A program made the translations under genes and the position numbers. Source: F23-B02 sp963640555 (GTDB lineage: Bacteria; Bacillota; Clostridia; Oscillospirales; Oscillospiraceae). Taken from it: a DNA stretch of 13,643 nt. Below the pieces are notes generated by a model. The model was not told the DNA's origin. It made no database searches and saw only the letters and a program-made list of their open reading frames with translations. Numbering within the stretch: position 1 is the first letter of the stretch; each line of letters starts with the position of its first letter. Below are positions 12,281 to 13,643 of the stretch, one piece after another. The stretch lies in contig CAVHZB010000034.1 of NCBI GenBank assembly GCA_963640555.1, forward strand, positions 1 to 13,643, written 5' to 3'.

Positions 12281-13643
12281 ATGAATGTAAGAAAGCGTGC
12301 AACAGCGTTTGTCATGTGCATCCTTATGATCATGACGCTGCTGCCGTTTGGCGCATTTGCCGACGGCACCGGGGATGTCGTCTACGGCAGATACGATGAA
12401 AACGGCAGTTGGGTGCAGGATGCCAATGAAAACGGTGTGCATACAGAAGGCAATATTGTCACCAAAAAGACTGCAACGCCGCTCGGCAATGATGAATATC
12501 AAATTGACCTAAGCGTTGCATATACAACAACGAAGACAGCGGTTCCCGCCGGCTCGGCAGCCACCGTTCTGGTGCTCGACACATCAGGCTCTATGAACTA
12601 CTGTGCCGAATGCGGCGGTTATGGATCTCATGATTCAAGCTGCAAGTATTATAGCGGCATGTTTGGCAAGGTTAAAAGTGAACAGACCCGTATGACAGCT
12701 GCCAAGAACGCGGCATACAGCTTCCTTGAAAGCTATAAGGGAGATGTAACGGGACAAGGCCGCTATGTCGCGGTGGTGTCCTTTGAAAGCAGCGCGTCTA
12801 TTAAGTGTAATTGGCAGGATGTTTCCACCGAAGCGGGTCTTGCAGCGGTAAAGAGCGCGATAAACGGTCTTTCAGCCGGCGGCGGTACCAACACGGATGC
12901 AGGTCTCACGAAGGCGGCGTCGCTCCTCGGCCAAGATGCCGTTAGCGGCGTTCAGGCTAAGAATGCCGTCCTGCTCACCGACGGCGTGCCTACCTTTTAC
13001 GGAGATGAGTATTATGATGACGGCAGCGACGGCAGCCCATATACAAGCCTCTGTGCTCAGCAGGCGGCGACTGCCCTGAAAAATACAGGCGCAGAGCTTT
13101 ATACGGTCTGCTTCGGCGCCACCAAGGACACCGATATGGCTTATGTCCCGGGGAATAGTAGCTACTATGGAGACAGAGTCACGGCAACGGCTTTCCTTGC
13201 CACCTACATAGCAAGCGAGGGCAAGGCATACAGCGCGGCCGATACCGATGCACTTAACAAGGCATTCGATGCAATAACCAAGGAAATAGTCGACGGCATA
13301 ACCACCGGAATGGTCGTCAACGACTCCGAGACCGAATTTGTCAAGATGACGAGCGTTCCCGAAGCGTATACCAAAACGGAAAACGGCTATGCGTGGACGC
13401 TCTCCGATCCCGTCATCACCACAAGCGGCAATGATACCACCTATACCTATAGCGTAAGCTATACCGTAAAGCTCGACACCGCTAAGGAAGGCTTTGTAGA
13501 AGGTGAGTATTATCCCACCAATGGCGTTACCACCCTGCACTACAAGGACGCCGACGGCAATGATCAGAGCATCGACTTCACCGTTCCCGGCGTGAAGGGC
13601 GAGCTTCCTGCATACAGCGTAAGCTACAGCTACGAAGGCACAG
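12281..13643 (+). CDS. Secreted vWA-domain adhesin-like surface protein, 3' end missing
   Basis: The frame is open from ATG 12281 to the end of the window: 454 residues plus one base. Residues 1-27 are a signal peptide (MNVRKR, hydrophobic core, cleavage likely after AFA). A von Willebrand A domain spans about 93-330 with a complete metal-ion site: DTSGSMN (Asp100, Ser102, Ser104), GGGTNTD (Thr203) and LLTDGVPT (Asp234). Directly after the first motif an insertion holds C-x2-C-x5-H-x3-C (Cys108, Cys111, His117, Cys121). Beyond the vWA domain come beta-rich stretches of the kind seen in Gram-positive adhesins, and the window ends at 'PAYSVSYSYEGT', which looks like the start of a repeat of the SHIRT/MucBP-like type. 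A wall anchor would be further downstream. Likely role: adhesion or pilus-like surface function. It has its own promoter and is separated from the upstream operon by a terminator. Confidence 0.9.
   Translation, partial: MNVRKRATAFVMCILMIMTLLPFGAFADGTGDVVYGRYDENGSWVQDANENGVHTEGNIVTKKTATPLGNDEYQIDLSVAYTTTKTAVPAGSAATVLVLDTSGSMNYCAECGGYGSHDSSCKYYSGMFGKVKSEQTRMTAAKNAAYSFLESYKGDVTGQGRYVAVVSFESSASIKCNWQDVSTEAGLAAVKSAINGLSAGGGTNTDAGLTKAASLLGQDAVSGVQAKNAVLLTDGVPTFYGDEYYDDGSDGSPYTSLCAQQAATALKNTGAELYTVCFGATKDTDMAYVPGNSSYYGDRVTATAFLATYIASEGKAYSAADTDALNKAFDAITKEIVDGITTGMVVNDSETEFVKMTSVPEAYTKTENGYAWTLSDPVITTSGNDTTYTYSVSYTVKLDTAKEGFVEGEYYPTNGVTTLHYKDADGNDQSIDFTVPGVKGELPAYSVSYSYEGT

Noticed and set aside
1..13643. 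CRISPR arrays, insertion sequences, tRNA or rRNA genes
   Set aside because: No regularly spaced repeats, transposase motifs, terminal inverted repeats or cloverleaf/rRNA sequences were seen on either strand.

Overview
The window reads as chromosomal DNA of a Gram-positive anaerobe of the class Clostridia, most likely an Oscillospiraceae/Ruminococcaceae-type gut bacterium. This rests on canonical sigma-A promoters with extended -10 elements, AGGAGG-type ribosome sites, TTG starts, frequent ATA codons at moderate GC, surface proteins with S-layer homology (SLH) or vWA domains, and a hydrogenase maturation GTPase. A ten-N scaffold gap (1292-1301) indicates a draft or metagenome assembly. The genus cannot be told from the sequence.

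Layout. (1) 1-1833, plus strand: the 3' part of an extracellular solute-binding protein, then hypB, which is split by the N gap. The gap is flanked by two copies of the same 9 bases; collapsing them restores an intact 222-residue HypB. A hairpin with A and T runs on either side ends this block. (2) 1902-2222, minus strand: a small acidic protein I do not recognise, with its own promoter. (3) 2402-11994, plus strand: a compact seven-gene block behind one strong extended -10 promoter and closed by one strong terminator. In order it holds a CitB/DcuR-type response regulator, a stand-alone HPt protein, an ICMT/PEMT-like membrane methyltransferase, a GH3-family (auxin-conjugase-like) protein, a large membrane hybrid histidine kinase, an O-antigen ligase/polymerase-like membrane protein, and a secreted class-3-lipase-like hydrolase with three SLH domains. 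Genes overlap or lie within 18 bases of each other, and three junctions are ATGA overlaps. (4) 12281-13643, plus strand: the 5' part of a secreted vWA adhesin-like protein with its own promoter region, which contains a perfect 17-bp palindrome.

How the genes may work together. The hybrid kinase (His612 then receiver Asp906), the HPt (His62) and the response regulator (Asp56) form a complete His-Asp-His-Asp phosphorelay inside one transcription unit. The other members are two enzymes of families that act on carboxylates or small lipophilic acceptors (GH3 and ICMT-like) and two cell-envelope proteins (polysaccharide ligase-like and SLH hydrolase). The most attractive reading, which is inference, is a self-contained signalling module coupling a membrane-sensed small molecule to modification of the cell surface. 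I know of no described system with this composition, and it is the main candidate for something new here.
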